DNA of 64,000 nt, from NCBI RefSeq assembly GCF_003711515.1, contig NW_021167086.1:2084289-2148288 (forward strand), in the 5' to 3' direction. The notes under the pieces were generated by a model. It was not told the origin of the DNA. It worked only from the letters and a program-made list of their open reading frames with translations, and ran no database searches. Position 1 is the stretch's first letter. Each line of letters begins with the position of its first letter. Both the position numbers and the translations under genes were made by a program. This DNA comes from Sodiomyces alkalinus F11 (Eukaryota; Ascomycota; Sordariomycetes; Glomerellales; Plectosphaerellaceae). Shown in pieces: positions 22,650 through 32,664 of this stretch.

Positions 22650-23830
22650 TAGCGGTTTAAACTCCTCTTACTCGTGTTACTCTCGCGCCGATAGCTCCGG
22701 TACCCGATTTCGTACTAGAGCTACTCTTTTTCCGAGTCCTCGATATCCTTAGCGGTATCTTTACTTTTATCTTAAGTAGACGCCCGGGCTACTACAACCT
22801 TTTTATTCTTATAGTATCGCTAAATATAGCCCTTCGTTTAAAAATTCTAATAAGTAATATTCGCGTAGCAGTTAGGTCGTGGTTAGGATCCCTTAGGCTC
22901 GCTAACCTTATTAACTCCACCTATAGCGATATTACTATTAGCGTCTCTTACCGGCCCTTAGTTATTATAAGGGGCTAGGGTAGATCGGCAAGGCTTACTT
23001 ACCTTCTTATATCTCTACGCGATATCTTATACCTTATTAACCTACTCGGTATAGGTGCTAGGAAGGTCGGCGGCTACTAGGCTACTATATAGGCCGTTAT
23101 TTAGGGCGCTATTAAGGAATAATATCTTAATAGAGTCCACCTAGTCGTGGCTACCTGCTTAGGCTGAGTTCCTTTCGAATATTAGTAGGAAACGCGTAAA
23201 CGGTTAGTTAGGCTTTTACGTTATCTATTAAAGCGCGTTAATAGCGCGACCTTACTCGTTATAATTCTATACGTGCGGTCGAGGTAGTCTATAAAGTCTT
23301 CCGGATTAAAGGCTCCGTTTATACCTTTATTCCCGAAGAAGGTACTAACTACCTGCTAAGGCTAGGTGTCTAAGCACGCGTTAATTATATACTACGCCTC
23401 CTTATTATTACGGAATAGCGGGCTATCGAGTTTAAGCTTTAGTTATATAGCTTAGGACTAAGCGGTATTTTCCGCGCACTTTCCACTAAACTTTAAGGGG
23501 ATCGTAACTTATTATACACGGTATAAAAGCGTAGGTAATAGAGGTAGTACGGGGATAGTAACTTATAGTTCTAGGGGCCCCGGTAACGGAGAGGGCGTAA
23601 CGACCGGAGTAGGCGTTAAGTATATAGTAGGTACAAGGTGCGGGTTAATCTAAGATCTTTTAATAGCTACTTATAGGTTAGCGAGTATATCGTGGATAGG
23701 AGCGATATATATCCTTACCGCTTCCTGCACGCGTTATAATACGCGTTCGTCGATTTTATTATATAAGGTCCCCATAATATACCCTTAGCCTATTAGCGGG
23801 CTCGGGGTAAAATAACCAGGACCTCCTTCT
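22650..23830 (-). pseudogene. gag remnant of element B with altered zinc knuckle
   Basis: Lies directly inside the 5' LTR (right side). Near 22806-22860 the minus strand reads a C-x2-C-x4-H-x4-C pattern in which Cys and His codons have become Tyr or Phe and Gln codons have become TAG/TAA. Upstream is a capsid-like stretch of about 300 codons with RIP-type stops only. Confidence 0.7.
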
Positions 23831-23870
23831 ATATAAGCATTAAAGCTTATAGTCTTTATAAGTTCGAATA

Positions 23871-24074
23871 TATAACGGCTAGTTAAAAGTTATTCACGTA
23901 ATAAGGCCGAAAATATAGTTTATTCGAACTAAGGAAGGAAGGGAGGAAAGGAAAAGTCTACGTGGTGCTTAGATAGCTAAGTATAGCATAAGTCGCACGG
24001 ATATCGCTAGGAGGTAGTCCGTGCTTAAGTCTCGGCCACTGCCGAGGACTGTTCTATAGGTATAGCCCGTAATA
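23871..24074 (-). repeat. 5' LTR of element B
   Basis: 204 bp, direct repeat of 16782-16985 with mostly transition differences. Confidence 0.93.
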
Positions 24075-24079
24075 TATAG
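24075..24079. repeat. 5-bp target-site duplication of element B (right), TATAG
   Basis: Exact match to 16777-16781. Confidence 0.92.
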
Positions 24080-24299
24080 CTATAGCGGGAGGCCGCGGAG
24101 CCTGCGGTTATAACGGTGTGGGTATTAAGGGGGTGTGGGCTACGCATAGTGTAGCCGGCGGGGGGGCCGGGGCTATCCCTTTATATAGGGTGGCGCCTTG
24201 GCGTTGTTAGCATTTTTGGTGGGTGGTAGTGTGTCGCACTAATACTCCTAAAAACGGGGAGGTGTGTAGGAAGGAGAGTTAATGAATTTCTATATAAAT
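24080..24299. other. GC-rich, less RIP-affected spacer
   Basis: No reading frame. G-rich on the plus strand, with GTGTGGG and GGGGGGGCC runs and several TpG left unmutated. It lies where the 5' leader of LINE D would continue after element B, which is an inference. Confidence 0.4.
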
Positions 24300-25930
24300 A
24301 TAAGGTAAGACTAGTAGTACGAGGAGATTAGTAATATTAATCCTCCCTCAAGGAGACGTATATAGCTATATTAGCCGGATAGTTATTCCGCGCGTTAATA
24401 GTAATCGCTGCCCGTTTTAACCTTACGCTATTATAATTCGACGTTATAAACGCGTTTATATACACGTCCCTCTCCTATAATATCTTTATATACCCGCCGC
24501 CAGGTTTTCTAGTCTCTGGAAGTTATTACACCTAAAAAAGACGTTATGTAGACTTAAAGACTTCTTATTACTTTTATAAAAGCACTTTTTGGCTATCCTA
24601 TTAGCAGACGGTTTCTAGATAGTACCGTAGGAACTATATTATTTTCTACGTCGCGGTTTAATCTTGTTTTTCTACGTTAACGATATCGTTATTATATATA
24701 AGGAATAATTTATGGCTTAGATAAAGTAGGCTATTAATAACCTATAACGCTACTATAACCTATAAAGTAGCGATCCTTTATAGTGGTTCCTTAGTATTAA
24801 GGTTATTCGCGACCGTGCCGTATATAAGATCTAGTTATCGTAATACGACTACGTAGCTAAGTTAGAATGCCTATTAAAGCTAAATAGTAATAGTAAGTAT
24901 AGTAGTAACTATCGCCTAACTCACCTAATTAAGATCGCAGAACTATTACTCTATTCAGGGACCTTAACGGATATTAAAAGCTATTAACAGAAACTATAAT
25001 CTATACTATACGCCGCTATAATATCGCGGCCTAATATCGCGTTTATTGTATTAAGGCTATGCCGCTTTAATACTAATCCTGGGCCGATACACTATAAGGC
25101 TGCCGATTATCTAATCCTCTATCTAATTAATAGCTAATCGTTTATATTAGAACTAGGGGGTAACGATACTATTAAAATCTACACTAATACTTCCCTTACC
25201 GATAATACCCTTGATCGTAAGAGTAGTTAAGCGTACGTAATACGGTTATTTAGAGGAACTATCGTGTAGCGTGCTAATAAGTAGGATACGGTTATAATAT
25301 TAATAATCCAAGCAGAGCTATTAGCGCTAATATAAGGTATAAAATAGGGCATCTTTATATAACGGCTAGTACTTAGTATAGGAGTAGAATTTAACGATCC
25401 GGAATCAAGAATCCTATATAATAATAACTAATGGATTCGGTTAGTTTATTAAGAGATTAGCACGTTAATAACGCGCCTTTACCACGTCGATATCTATAGC
25501 CACTAGTTAAATTAAGTAAAGGAATAAGGGTAAATACTCGTAACGTATATTATAAGCGCGGAAATAGTAGTAGACAGGCTAATAAAGGCGTTATACGGCG
25601 AGAAATTTAAGATATTTAGGTCCTAGGTGGGCGTGATAGATATACGGGAACGGTTATAGTAAAAATAGCTAGAGGAAGTTCGGATAGAGTATTTAGAGGA
25701 CTTAGAAGATAAATTTAAGGACGGCTATAGTAAAGAGATTATATAGGTTATATACCTATTATATCTACTAGTTACGAATAGCTTTAATCGCCTAACTAAC
25801 GTTTAGGGCAATTAGAGGGTGTATCGAACAGACTAGAGTCTTTTTGGGTACGTAACGGGCAGAATTACCAAGATTATAGTCCGGGTAAACGCTTATAGAA
25901 TCTACACTATATAAAATACGGTTGTAGCGA
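24300..25930 (+). pseudogene. Ty1/copia reverse transcriptase-RNase H remnant
   Basis: Plus-strand copia pol: FRALI.IAARFNLTL.QFDVINAFI (about 24400-24470), LKKTLCRLKD at about 24527-24556 (the copia LKKALYGLKD block), and FYVNDIVI (Tyr at 24673-24675; YVDD with the first Asp changed GAC to AAC). RNase H continues to about 25640, with KSSQAY and ADRLIKAL-like blocks. No gag or integrase is seen and no LTR pair was found, so it is a 5'-truncated remnant. Confidence 0.85.
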
Positions 25931-26389
25931 TTCCCTGATAGTCTGGCACAGTTATAATAGTATATAATTACCTCAATTTCATTTTGACCGATTTTGTGAC
26001 GATTTCGACTACGCTTTATCTGATAGTGTGTGCCTGTATTATTCTGTTCCAGCCCCTATTCGCTGCCTTGCCATGTTGTCGGGTGGTCTTTAGTGAGCAC
26101 CCGTTAAGACAAAAAGAAAGCAATTCTTGTATATTTATTATCTTAGACTGTCCTTTGATTATGGTTGTTTCGTAATAGCGATATTATATTCGATATTCTC
26201 GCGGGTTAAACCGTGTAGTAGTCGGTTATTATGCCCTTACTCGTTATTGGCTTCTCTCTATAACCTTATTTTGGCCTGGATGGCTTATATAATCGAGCGG
26301 TTAGAGCTTTATCAAGTATAGGGAGTTACTAACCTAAATAGAGCTTTAGTATTCTAATCCTACCTTAGATACCGTGATACAGGACCTGT
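25931..26389. other. Low-RIP noncoding stretch right of the copia remnant
   Basis: CpA and TpG return to ordinary levels from about 25925. Two overlapping small frames (25984-26175, 26127-26321) start at non-ATG or weak sites and look like chance. The sequence may be the copia 3' end or unique genomic sequence; no repeat of it was found in the window. Confidence 0.45.
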
Positions 26390-26397
26390 CTAGTTAA
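26390..26397. repeat. 8-bp target-site duplication of the MITE (left), CTAGTTAA
   Basis: Repeated exactly at 26859-26866. Confidence 0.9.
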
Positions 26398-26858
26398 GGG
26401 ACTCAATGGGGAGACCTCACGTTTCAATATCGAGACCTCAAACATCACATTTTAGTGGGGCCATGAACCCGCCGCTCAGATATATATGTACCGCACCTAT
26501 TTTGTATATACACTTTATGTAGAAAATCGCAGGCGATATCGTAAACCTTAACGTATCACTTCCCACACCGTAACTCTGAATCCAACTGCCTAAAACACGA
26601 TAATATTAAGTCACGATATTCTACACGATATCCTACACAAAATAACCGCCTACGGCTCCGAGATAAGTATTAAGATTTGAGTATTAGGATTGAGTGTTAA
26701 GATTGAGTTGGTTACTATATCACCTACGATTATTTACATAATGTGTACATACAAAGTAGGTGCGGTACATATGCATCTTAGCGGTGGCGTCATGGCCCCA
26801 CTAGAATGTCACGTGTGAGGTCTCGATATTGAATCGTGAGGTCTCCCCATTGAATCCC
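26398..26858. mobile_element. 461-bp MITE with long terminal inverted repeats
   Basis: The two ends are inverted copies over about 130 bp: GGGACTCAATGGGGAGACC at the left and the reverse complement of GGGATTCAATGGGGAGACC at the right, followed by matching blocks to the conserved TGTACCGCACCTA segment. An 8-bp TSD flanks it. The centre (about 26530-26725) has no ORF. It shares CACCTATTTTGTATATACAC with the TIR of the MULE at 27454, so it is probably mobilised by that family, though 8-bp TSDs would also fit hAT. CpA and TpG are well kept, so it has largely escaped RIP. Confidence 0.88.
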
Positions 26859-26866
26859 CTAGTTAA

Positions 26867-27444
26867 TATATAAGCTATAAAATATCAATTTAGAATAAGT
26901 CTATAGTATAATATTATTTATTAAACTACATATTATAATATATTTAGTTATAGATAAGTTAATTATATAGTAGTGTTTTAAAGATATAATTAATAGTAAG
27001 TATATTATATAATTCGAGGTATATATCGTCTAGACCTCCTAGGAGGTTAGTTAGCTATAGAGACTAAATAGCTAACTAACGTACTACTATAACTTATAAG
27101 CCTTACCTTACTAGCGACTATACTACACCTACCCTAGGACTTTAAAGGTTAGCTCGTGAATTCGCCCTATATCCTATTTAATTATTGGATTAGCCTGCTA
27201 ATCTGTACTTTTCCATATATTTTATGTAGATAACTATGAAGATATATAACGATCCTAAGAACGATTATAGGACTAACCTAGTAGTAATAGCAGTAATAAT
27301 GGGGACAGTAGTAAGATATAGTAGTCTTATATAAGTATAGGTACTTATAAAGGGTAATAGGTTCTATATATTCGGATATACTTTTACCCCGTAGGGATCT
27401 CCTCTTATCCTTAACCAGTTATATTCGTTTATACCCGCGCTAAC
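26867..27444. other. AT-rich spacer without genes
   Basis: Very AT-rich and RIP-like, no frame recognised. It contains the perfect hairpin listed at 27046-27080. It is the target region of the MITE and the MULE. Confidence 0.6.
27046..27080. repeat. 13-bp perfect inverted repeat (hairpin)
   Basis: GTTAGTTAGCTAT at 27046-27058 and its reverse complement at 27068-27080, with a 9-base loop. A CCTCCTAGGAGG palindrome lies just left of it (27036-27047). No U-run follows, and fungal genes do not use such terminators, so a remnant of an element end is more likely. Confidence 0.6.
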
Positions 27445-27453
27445 CTTTAGAAG
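27445..27453. repeat. 9-bp target-site duplication of the MULE (left)
   Basis: CTTTAGAAG here and CTTTAAAAG at 30183-30191; the one G/A difference is a transition. Confidence 0.82.
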
Positions 27454-30182
27454 AGGCCTATCTCGGGCGCTAGTATAGAATGCTATTTTGCTAGTAAAAC
27501 GGTAGGGCCCCCTAAGCACAATAAGCTACTAAAGTATACACCTATTTTGTATATACACTTCGAGTACCTCAATATAAAGATACAGCACCTTTTCCCCTTA
27601 ATCTATCTATTATTTTATACACCGCTAATTAAAGGCATTACTAAAAAACTACGACTAAATAACTACTACTAAAATACCACTAAAAACCACTACCTAGTAA
27701 TTATAATAGCCGATAAACGTCCTTATAGCTCCGACCTACCTTCTAGGGTTCACACCTTACACGAGCAGGGTTTTAAAGCCCTACTTACCCATGCCTACTC
27801 GAACGGATATAGTCTTATTATAAACGAATAGTATCCCCGTGGTATAGATCCGATACGTATCACGTACTGTTAGAAAAACGGCCGGGCGCCTATAGCTTAA
27901 GATGTCTAAGCCTATAAGTCAAAGCGCCGGAGGACTATAACCTAAATAATAGCCTGCCCTTTTAAGGTTAACCTACGCCGTCGCGATACTCTTAAGTGGT
28001 AGGTTATAAAGGCTGTGGATAAGCGTGGAGGTGGTGGTAAGCCGTTAAACTATAACTATAGCTAGACTAAAGCTAGTTCCTTTAATCGATTCCGTGCTTC
28101 GGGTCTTATAGTATATAAATATATGATTATTCGTATATAGAATAGCGGCGTTTAACCCCGCGAGATCGTGACGAAGCTCCGGATCCTAGAATCCTTTTCG
28201 GAATCTTCTTTAGGTTAGTAAAGTTAGTAAGATCTAGTTCTATAGATTATAGGGTTAGATATCACAAACCTAATTACTTATTACCGCTAAGAGGAGCTTA
28301 CTAGTAACACTCTAATTTAATAGCTTTATAAAGTAGGTTTATCTCCCGCTCTTAACACTTAATTATATACTAACTTATTAGTAAATTAATACGAAAGATA
28401 GCGTTTTCTTCCGTGATTAACACGATTAACTAGGTCGACTCTAATATCTCTTTATCGCGCATAAATTGGTAATCCCCCTTATATAATAAGCCCCCGATGT
28501 CCTTATTATCGATAAAACCTATAAGACTAATAAGTTTAGGATACCGCTCCTTAATCTCTATAGGATATCGTCGCTACGTAAATCCTTCTTAATTAGTATT
28601 AGTTTCCTATATAGAGAAAAGGAGCACTAATATACCTAGGCGCTCGAGGCTCTAACTAAGCATCTTTTAGGCGAGGGTTTATAGTTACCACGATATATTA
28701 TTATAGACCGGGAGCGTACCCTAATAAATACCCTTAAATCCTATATAAACTTAAGCTTAGTCTCTAATATCCTATACCGTTAGTATATTAATATAAATAT
28801 ACTAGTAAAGACTAAGGGCCTTTTTCCTAAGCCTATAAGGCTGGCTAGTAGCAGGGTTAAACGCTACCCTTTATTTTATGCTTTTTTAGAGGATTAGAAC
28901 GCGTTAAGTTTAATCCTAATAGTCGAGGTATTCACGGATCGACTTTAAAGTTTCTACCAACTAGGTAATTACCTAGAAAACGCAGTTAATTACGTCCTAA
29001 ATACCTAGATTAATCCCTTTAAAGAGAAGACCGTGGATTACTTCTTAAATACTATACCTTATTTTAGTAACTAAACCACCTCTACTATAAAGTCTTTACA
29101 CGCTAGCCTTAAACGGTATCTCTATACCTTTATAAGCGATCTAACTACTATTTTACGTAGCCTATAGTTATATTAGAGTAACTAATAGGCGGACCCCTTT
29201 TAAAGAGCTAACGCCGAATTAATAAAGTGGAATTTCCTACTAATAGAGTTCTTTTCAGCCTTATTAACTAGTAAGTTATCCCGTAAGCTCTTAAACGGCT
29301 AAAAATCGAGCTCTTAACCCTAGAAAAGGTACGTAGGGACTAGCTACCTAAACTGCCGCTAAGGCCCTATAGTCCTTATACTATTATAATCTTTTTAGGG
29401 TTACCTTACTAGTATATACTATTTAAGTACCGCCGTAATACTAAGCCGATTAGTATAACCTTAATTAATCGGCACTAGTAATAGAATCGTTAAGATATAA
29501 CTACTAGTATTACGCTTCTGCTTCTAAGCCTTAAGTCCCTAGAGCCGATAATAATACACGGAAAACGCCGGCTAAAAGGCGCTATTAATATATTTAATAC
29601 AGGGAAGAAGCGGGGCAAAAGGAAGAATAGTATTAAACGGCTTCCTTTAGCCTTTAAAATCGCAGCTATAGAAGAGTAGCACGATACTATACTACCCCCT
29701 ACTACCCTCCTATTACTAATAGCCCCTCCTGCCCTAACTCTATACGAGGCGGGTATATAGGCTCCTTAGTAGTCTACCCGGGTTTTCGAGGCTATAGAGT
29801 TAATAGATAAGCCTAACTTAGAGACGTATAATTTAGAGCTTATTTCTACTAAGTTTAAGGGTAAAATAGATTCGTTATTAAGGAACGCTAAATAAGAGGC
29901 TCTTAGTTAGCAGGAAGATAAAACAAAGAAAGAGGAAATAGAGGTGGTGCTATTTATTCTTAGAAAATAGGGTTATCGTGATAGTTAGTAATAGTTATTA
30001 TAGTAGTTTAGTGCTTTAGTTTGTATTTACCCTTTAATTAACTCTCTACTACTATATCTTTATATTTAGGTACTCGAAGTGTATATATAAAATAGGTATA
30101 TACTTTAGTAGGTTATTATACTTGGCGGGCCCCACCGTTTTACTAGCAAAATAGTATTCCTTACTAGCGCCCGAGATAGGCC
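27454..30182 (+). mobile_element. MULE DNA transposon with about 126-bp TIRs, RIP-degraded
   Basis: About 2.73 kb. Left TIR 27455 to about 27580 and right TIR about 30057-30182 are inverted copies, starting GGCCTATCTCGGGCGCTAGTA. Long TIRs of roughly 100 bp with 9-bp TSDs are the mark of Mutator-like elements such as fungal Hop. The interior carries one plus-strand transposase frame. A deleted relative lies at 32287-32660. Confidence 0.88.
27710..29990 (+). pseudogene. MULE transposase remnant
   Basis: The frame starts near 27710 (the initiator reads ATA, an ATG after RIP) with ADKRPYSSDLPSRV. Around 27950-28090 it reads CPFKV...RR..LKW.VIKAVDK and then an N-Y-N-Y-S stretch, the C-x(n)-W-x(n)-HNH layout of the FAR1/WRKY-like DNA-binding domain of MULE transposases with His changed to Tyr. 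Around 28915-28950 TDR precedes a probable one-base deletion, resembling the (I/V)VTDR..AL block of the DDE domain. A Lys-rich tail lies at about 29600. TAA/TAG stops and indels throughout. Family call rests on TIR, TSD and the N-terminal motif together. Confidence 0.7.
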
Positions 30183-30191
30183 CTTTAAAAG
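30183..30191. repeat. 9-bp target-site duplication of the MULE (right)
   Basis: CTTTAAAAG, partner of 27445-27453. Confidence 0.82.
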
Positions 30192-30545
30192 CCTGGTAGA
30201 GGTGTACGAAGTCCCCTCGCTAATTAGGATGTCTGAAAAAGTCAACTAATTAACAGATTGTAGGACCACTCTCTCTATTTAGGTTCAATCTGATGAATCA
30301 GGCAGACATCACGCTGTGTGATAATTAGGACGTTCGTGTGACGGAGCTTTATGTCCTGGCAGTGCGACCTCTGAACACAACGTGGTTGGCTGCCCAACAA
30401 CGAATATCTAACCAGGACAACATAGGTACCTCTGGCACCACTCCCTTGCACGAACTGTAATCATCAAGACAAGGAAGACGTCATCAACAACACGCACCAG
30501 GGGGCTTTTTTTTTGGAACTACTTCAAGCCATCCTTGACTTCAAG
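30192..30545. other. 3' flank of the transporter gene; start of the un-RIPed island
   Basis: From about 30225 CpA and TpG become frequent and the RIP pattern ends. No ORF. A T-run at 30508-30515 and AT-rich sequence near 30545 lie just past the stop codon on the minus strand; no clear polyadenylation signal was identified. Confidence 0.55.
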
Positions 30546-32153
30546 TTAATTTTTGCCCTTCGCCCTGGAGTCTAAGGAGTATAATCCTCCAGCCCCAAAA
30601 ACGATGATTGCTCCAACCAACGTTCCTGTGGCGAGCTGATTTCCAAAGAGCCATATACTCAATAACAGGCTGACAAGTTTTCGAATGTTTAATACTATTG
30701 TGACGGTTAGCGCTGACGACGCGGCCGCCAACCGGTTAACGCCCCGTATGCAAGCATACTGCGTCAGAACATTAATAAGGAGATAGGCCAATTGGCTGGG
30801 GATGTAAAGACCGTCCCGTGAAGCTTGACTAACACTCCTGGAAGCGAAAGCTGCGATATAGGCCCAGGATGGCAGGGACAGTGGCTGGCTCCCCGCCAGT
30901 CGTGCAAGCTGCTTAGCCATAGAAGGCATAAACGGGAGAAACAATGGAAGGGAGAGGAGGTGAGAATAGAATAAATTCTCCTTCCACTGCGGACCATACG
31001 TCCGGTATGTCTCTTCAGTGTAAAGACCCATGATGGCCGAGAGGACCTGTGCAACGAAAAGTATGACGAGACCTGTGCTGAACGAAGGTTTGGACGACCG
31101 GGAACTTGTGCTGTCGAGAACATCCTGCTCCGCGGCTCTGTCGACGTTTATACCAGCCTGGGCGCGATGTTGAATGTTAGAGCCTCAAGTTCGGGAATGG
31201 GACAGGAGAACCTTGCCTTATCCTTAGAGTCCGACCATGCAGCAGTGATGACGCCAACTGTAAGCAAAACAACGGCTGTGACCTGTGTCTTTGAGTATCT
31301 CTTGCCGTACAGCCACCCAGCGAGCATGGTGGTAATGCTGCCACCGGAGCGGAGGATGATGTGAACAGGGACGGATATATCGTAGCTAAAGGCATGATTG
31401 TTCATCACGTTGATGCTGAAAAACAGTACAATATTGACAACCCAACGTCGCAGGGGTACCTTGTTACGCTGAAGGAAGAACGGCGGCCGAGATCGATCAA
31501 ATTGCGAGATGTATCCGGTTACAGCCACGAAGAGAAATTGAACGAAGGTCAACAATGTGCCTGAAGCTTTGTTAGAACGCCCAGACAAAAAGTTGCGGCC
31601 CGACGACGAAGAAGCCTACCGCTTAATGGCTCGACCCTATCGACCAGTGAGATATTATGGTTAGTCGCGCTGCTTCGTATCTGAGCAGCCGGGCTATCGT
31701 AGTCTTACTGAATTATGGCTTCCAGGGCATAAACCTACGTTCCAAGAGGGTCAGCGAGGCGGCTCCCTGCCCTTCTCTGGACCGTGTGCAGAAGCATGCC
31801 CGGACCATGAGTGCCGGTGGAGTGAAGCCACTGACATATAGATTTTAGACACTTACATTCGAGCAGCAGCCCCCAAAGATTAGGCCAAGCGTCACGCCAA
31901 TAACCAAGAACTGAGGGACTGTGTTGGCCACGATGTGGCTGACAAGCTTCATGAAGCTGCTCGACGTCGACTCGTCGACTCGGCTTTCTTGGTTCCCGTG
32001 GAGCTTGATAGGCGGCCCAGTGCCCCAATCTTCGGATTTTGGCGTCCGAGGCATGGCGATTTGCTGTCGGGCAGTTAAGCGGCCCTTTTGCGTCGAGGAG
32101 CCTGGAGTGCCTTGCGGCAGTTCGCGCCTTCGTGATGTTGATGTCGTTGTCAT
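30546..32153 (-). CDS. YEA4/SLC35B4-type nucleotide-sugar transporter, five exons
   Basis: Predicted 431-residue membrane protein of the UAA transporter family, whose YEA4 branch carries UDP-N-acetylglucosamine (and UDP-xylose in animals) across ER/Golgi membranes. Exons on the minus strand: 32153-31857, 31734-31709, 31636-31620, 31560-31217, 31157-30546. Phases join exactly: GGCCSN/VYALEAII/QVEPLS/GTLLTFVQFLF, a block typical of the family. Introns of 122, 72, 59 and 59 bases have GTAAGT, GTAAGA, GTAGGC and GC(AAGG) donors, AG acceptors and CTAAC or CTGAC branch sites. Further signatures: NVMNNHAFSYDISVPVHIILRSGG, GWLYGKRY, MGLYTEETY, and NIRKLVSLLLSIWLFG near residue 385. Several hydrophobic segments suit 8-10 membrane spans. 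The start is the first in-frame ATG; ATG at 32054 (398 residues) is the alternative. Frame is intact and RIP-free, so probably functional. Exact substrate is inferred from family. Confidence 0.88.
31158..31216 (-). other. Intron 4 of the transporter gene, GC-AG type
   Basis: 59 bases beginning GCAAGG and ending GCGCCCAG, with a GCTCTAACA branch site 18 bases before the end. Without it, the frame of exon 4 runs into a stop at 31148 and out of phase with MGLYTEETY. Removing it joins SDSKDK to AGINVDRAAE in phase 0. GC donors are a known minor class in fungi, but no GT donor in the area gives the right phase. Confidence 0.75.
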
Positions 32154-32286
32154 CAAGGCAGCCCAAGACTTCTGTAGAACACAGGTGTGTGTAAAAGCCA
32201 CTACAGGAATACAATAGTGATCCGTGGTACCGGCTTCTCGTGAAGACTGCGGAGACAGTCGGGCAATACATCAAATACAGCGTATT
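32154..32286. promoter_or_regulatory. Short upstream region of the transporter gene
   Basis: Only about 133 bases separate the chosen ATG from the MULE relic. No TATA or CCAAT box is obvious on the minus strand. Transcription may therefore start within, or be driven from, the MULE end, or the native promoter may be lost. Confidence 0.4.
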
Positions 32287-32660
32287 ATTATTAGCGCCCT
32301 ACTAGGGAGCCAGTACAGATAACTATGTTGCCAGTAAAACGGGGCCGCCAAGCATGATAAGCTACCTATGTACTGACCTATTTTGTATGTACACTTAAGT
32401 ACCTAAACACACAGATAGAGTCTCTCTTTTCAAGTTCGAGTAGGCGTGGGTAATAAGGGCTTCGAAGTCCTGCTTATATAAGGCATAAACCTTAGAGGGT
32501 AGGCCGGAGCCGTAAGGTCGCTATGATTCTTCAGCCATTATATGTCGAATACAGCGTAACCGTAATAGAGTAGATATACGATAAGAACGGTCAGATTGAG
32601 AGGTTCCAAATTGATTTGTATTAAAGCCGAAAAACGTTGTAAAACGTGTTATAAACCGTG
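32287..32660 (-). mobile_element. Internally deleted MULE relic
   Basis: Its outer end faces the gene: about 32290-32410 matches the TIR of the MULE at 27454, with CCAGTAAAACGG and ACCTATTTTGTATGTACACTT. On the minus strand, an ATG at 32536-32538 opens a frame (MAEES, one stop, RPYGSGLPSKVYALYKQDFEAL, THAYSN) homologous to the transposase N-terminus of the full MULE. That frame joins the 3' TIR directly at about 32430, so the middle of the transposase is deleted. The 5' TIR is missing, cut by LINE sequence from about 32660. It is much less RIPed than the full copy. Confidence 0.75.
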
Positions 32661-32664
32661 TCAG

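Larger units (their letters stand above)
16782..24074 (-). mobile_element. Element B: complete Ty3/gypsy retrotransposon, RIP-inactivated
   Basis: 7,293 bp with two 204-bp LTRs, perfect TATAG duplications and minus-strand gag-pol. Layout from 5' (right) to 3' (left): 5' LTR 23871-24074, gag, protease, RT, RNase H, integrase, an antisense reading frame, poly-G tract, 3' LTR 16782-16985. Copy C is a second member of the family. Inserted at or near the 5' end of LINE D. Confidence 0.94.

Noticed and set aside
25984..26321. Two overlapping small plus-strand ORFs
   Set aside because: First starts at TTG, both are short with no family resemblance or splice context.
27454..30182. Starship or crypton (tyrosine recombinase) element
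   Set aside because: Long TIRs, 9-bp TSDs and an FAR1-like N-terminus fit a MULE; no tyrosine recombinase motif seen.
30764..31123. 119-codon minus-strand ORF and several plus-strand ORFs (31167-31364, 31361-31564, 31921-32217) inside the transporter locus
   Set aside because: They overlap the supported exons in other frames, match no family and some lack ATG starts.
31735..32274. 179-codon minus-strand ORF over exon 1 and intron 1
   Set aside because: Different frame from the exon 1 that carries the conserved GGCCSN/VYALEAII junction; low-complexity translation typical of a shadow.
30192..32286. Gene carried inside a MULE (Pack-MULE-type capture)
   Set aside because: The outer, not inner, ends of the two MULE sequences face the gene, so it lies between elements and not within one.
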